Assembly: GCA_027886175.1 (NCBI GenBank)
Contig: JAJNNQ010000009.1
Location: forward strand, 14,543,501-14,607,500
Length of the DNA stretch: 64,000 bases
Direction of reading: 5' to 3'
Source: Phylloscopus collybita
Taxonomy: Eukaryota > Chordata > Aves > Passeriformes > Phylloscopidae
The position numbers were made by a program, and so were the translations under genes. Below the pieces are notes generated by a model that worked only from the letters and a program-made list of their open reading frames with translations, did no database searches and was not told the DNA's origin. Position 1 is the first letter of the stretch, and each line of letters begins with the position of its first letter. Below are positions 63,879 through 64,000 of this stretch, in pieces.

Positions 63879-63920
63879 AGTTGTGAATAGAGGACCACAA
63901 TTGGTCCTCTATTCACAACT
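63879..63920. repeat. Perfect 19-bp inverted repeat with 4-nt loop
   Basis: The arm AGTTGTGAATAGAGGACCA (63879-63897) is followed by CAAT and then its exact reverse complement (63902-63920). The arms have mixed composition rather than simple sequence, so a chance origin is unlikely. The stem is too short for a typical microRNA precursor. A recent local template-switch mutation or a small inverted duplication is the more likely origin. Confidence 0.93.
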
Positions 63921-64000
63921 ACCATTGACCTACTATGCATCCTCAGTTCAGAGTCTGAACACACCTCTCAGTGGTCTATTAGTGTTTGATCTTCTTCATA
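63921..64000. other. Window end, non-coding
   Basis: Nothing recognised; the sequence continues beyond the window. Confidence 0.5.

Noticed and set aside
1..64000. tRNA, rRNA, snRNA genes and CRISPR arrays
   Set aside because: No tRNA B-box-like GGTTCGAATCC, no snRNA or rRNA landmark, and no regularly spaced direct repeats with unique spacers were found on either strand by reading.

Overview
This window looks like non-coding nuclear DNA from a bird, probably a passerine. The main evidence is a set of CR1 LINE 3' ends. Two are clear (about 54.2-54.5 kb and 59.35-59.79 kb), and several are older and decayed. There is also a solo LTR of about 745 bp at 40.9-41.65 kb that matches, from memory, an LTR type abundant in songbirds. 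The sequence is AT-rich and CpG-poor, with long A/C or G/T low-complexity tracts and AT microsatellites, as expected for a macrochromosomal gene desert or a very large intron. Species, chromosome and neighbouring genes cannot be told from the sequence.

No protein-coding gene, tRNA, rRNA, CRISPR array or bacterial-type operon could be supported. The open frames present are short (at most 135 codons), lack recognisable domains, and often overlap repeats on the opposite strand. A few more protein-like frames are listed at low confidence (2.29-2.54, 13.59-13.97, 15.93-16.18, 49.59-49.89 and 52.56-52.97 kb).

Layout. 1-34.5 kb: mostly unique-looking AT-rich DNA with no transposon I could recognise. 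It holds a small tandem array of hairpin-forming units (0.73-0.82 kb), several microsatellites, a 94-nt pure G/T tract (16.07 kb), a miRNA-like 68-nt hairpin followed closely by 35 uninterrupted T (24.12-24.23 kb), and a 72-nt pure A/C tract (26.76 kb). 34.5-46.2 kb: a retroelement-rich stretch with four or five old CR1 pieces, the solo LTR and a 27-unit AT repeat. 46.2-54.2 kb: unique DNA with an 18-bp perfect palindrome and the longest open frame of the window. 54.2-64 kb: two better preserved CR1 copies, a convincing remnant of the ancient MIR SINE (61.9-62.1 kb), a CA-rich tract, and a perfect 19-bp hairpin at 63.88 kb.

I found no novel multi-gene system. The items most worth checking are the two hairpins (24.12 and 63.88 kb), the MIR remnant as a possible exapted element, the contrast between the transposon-poor first half and the retroelement-rich second half, and the 135-codon frame.
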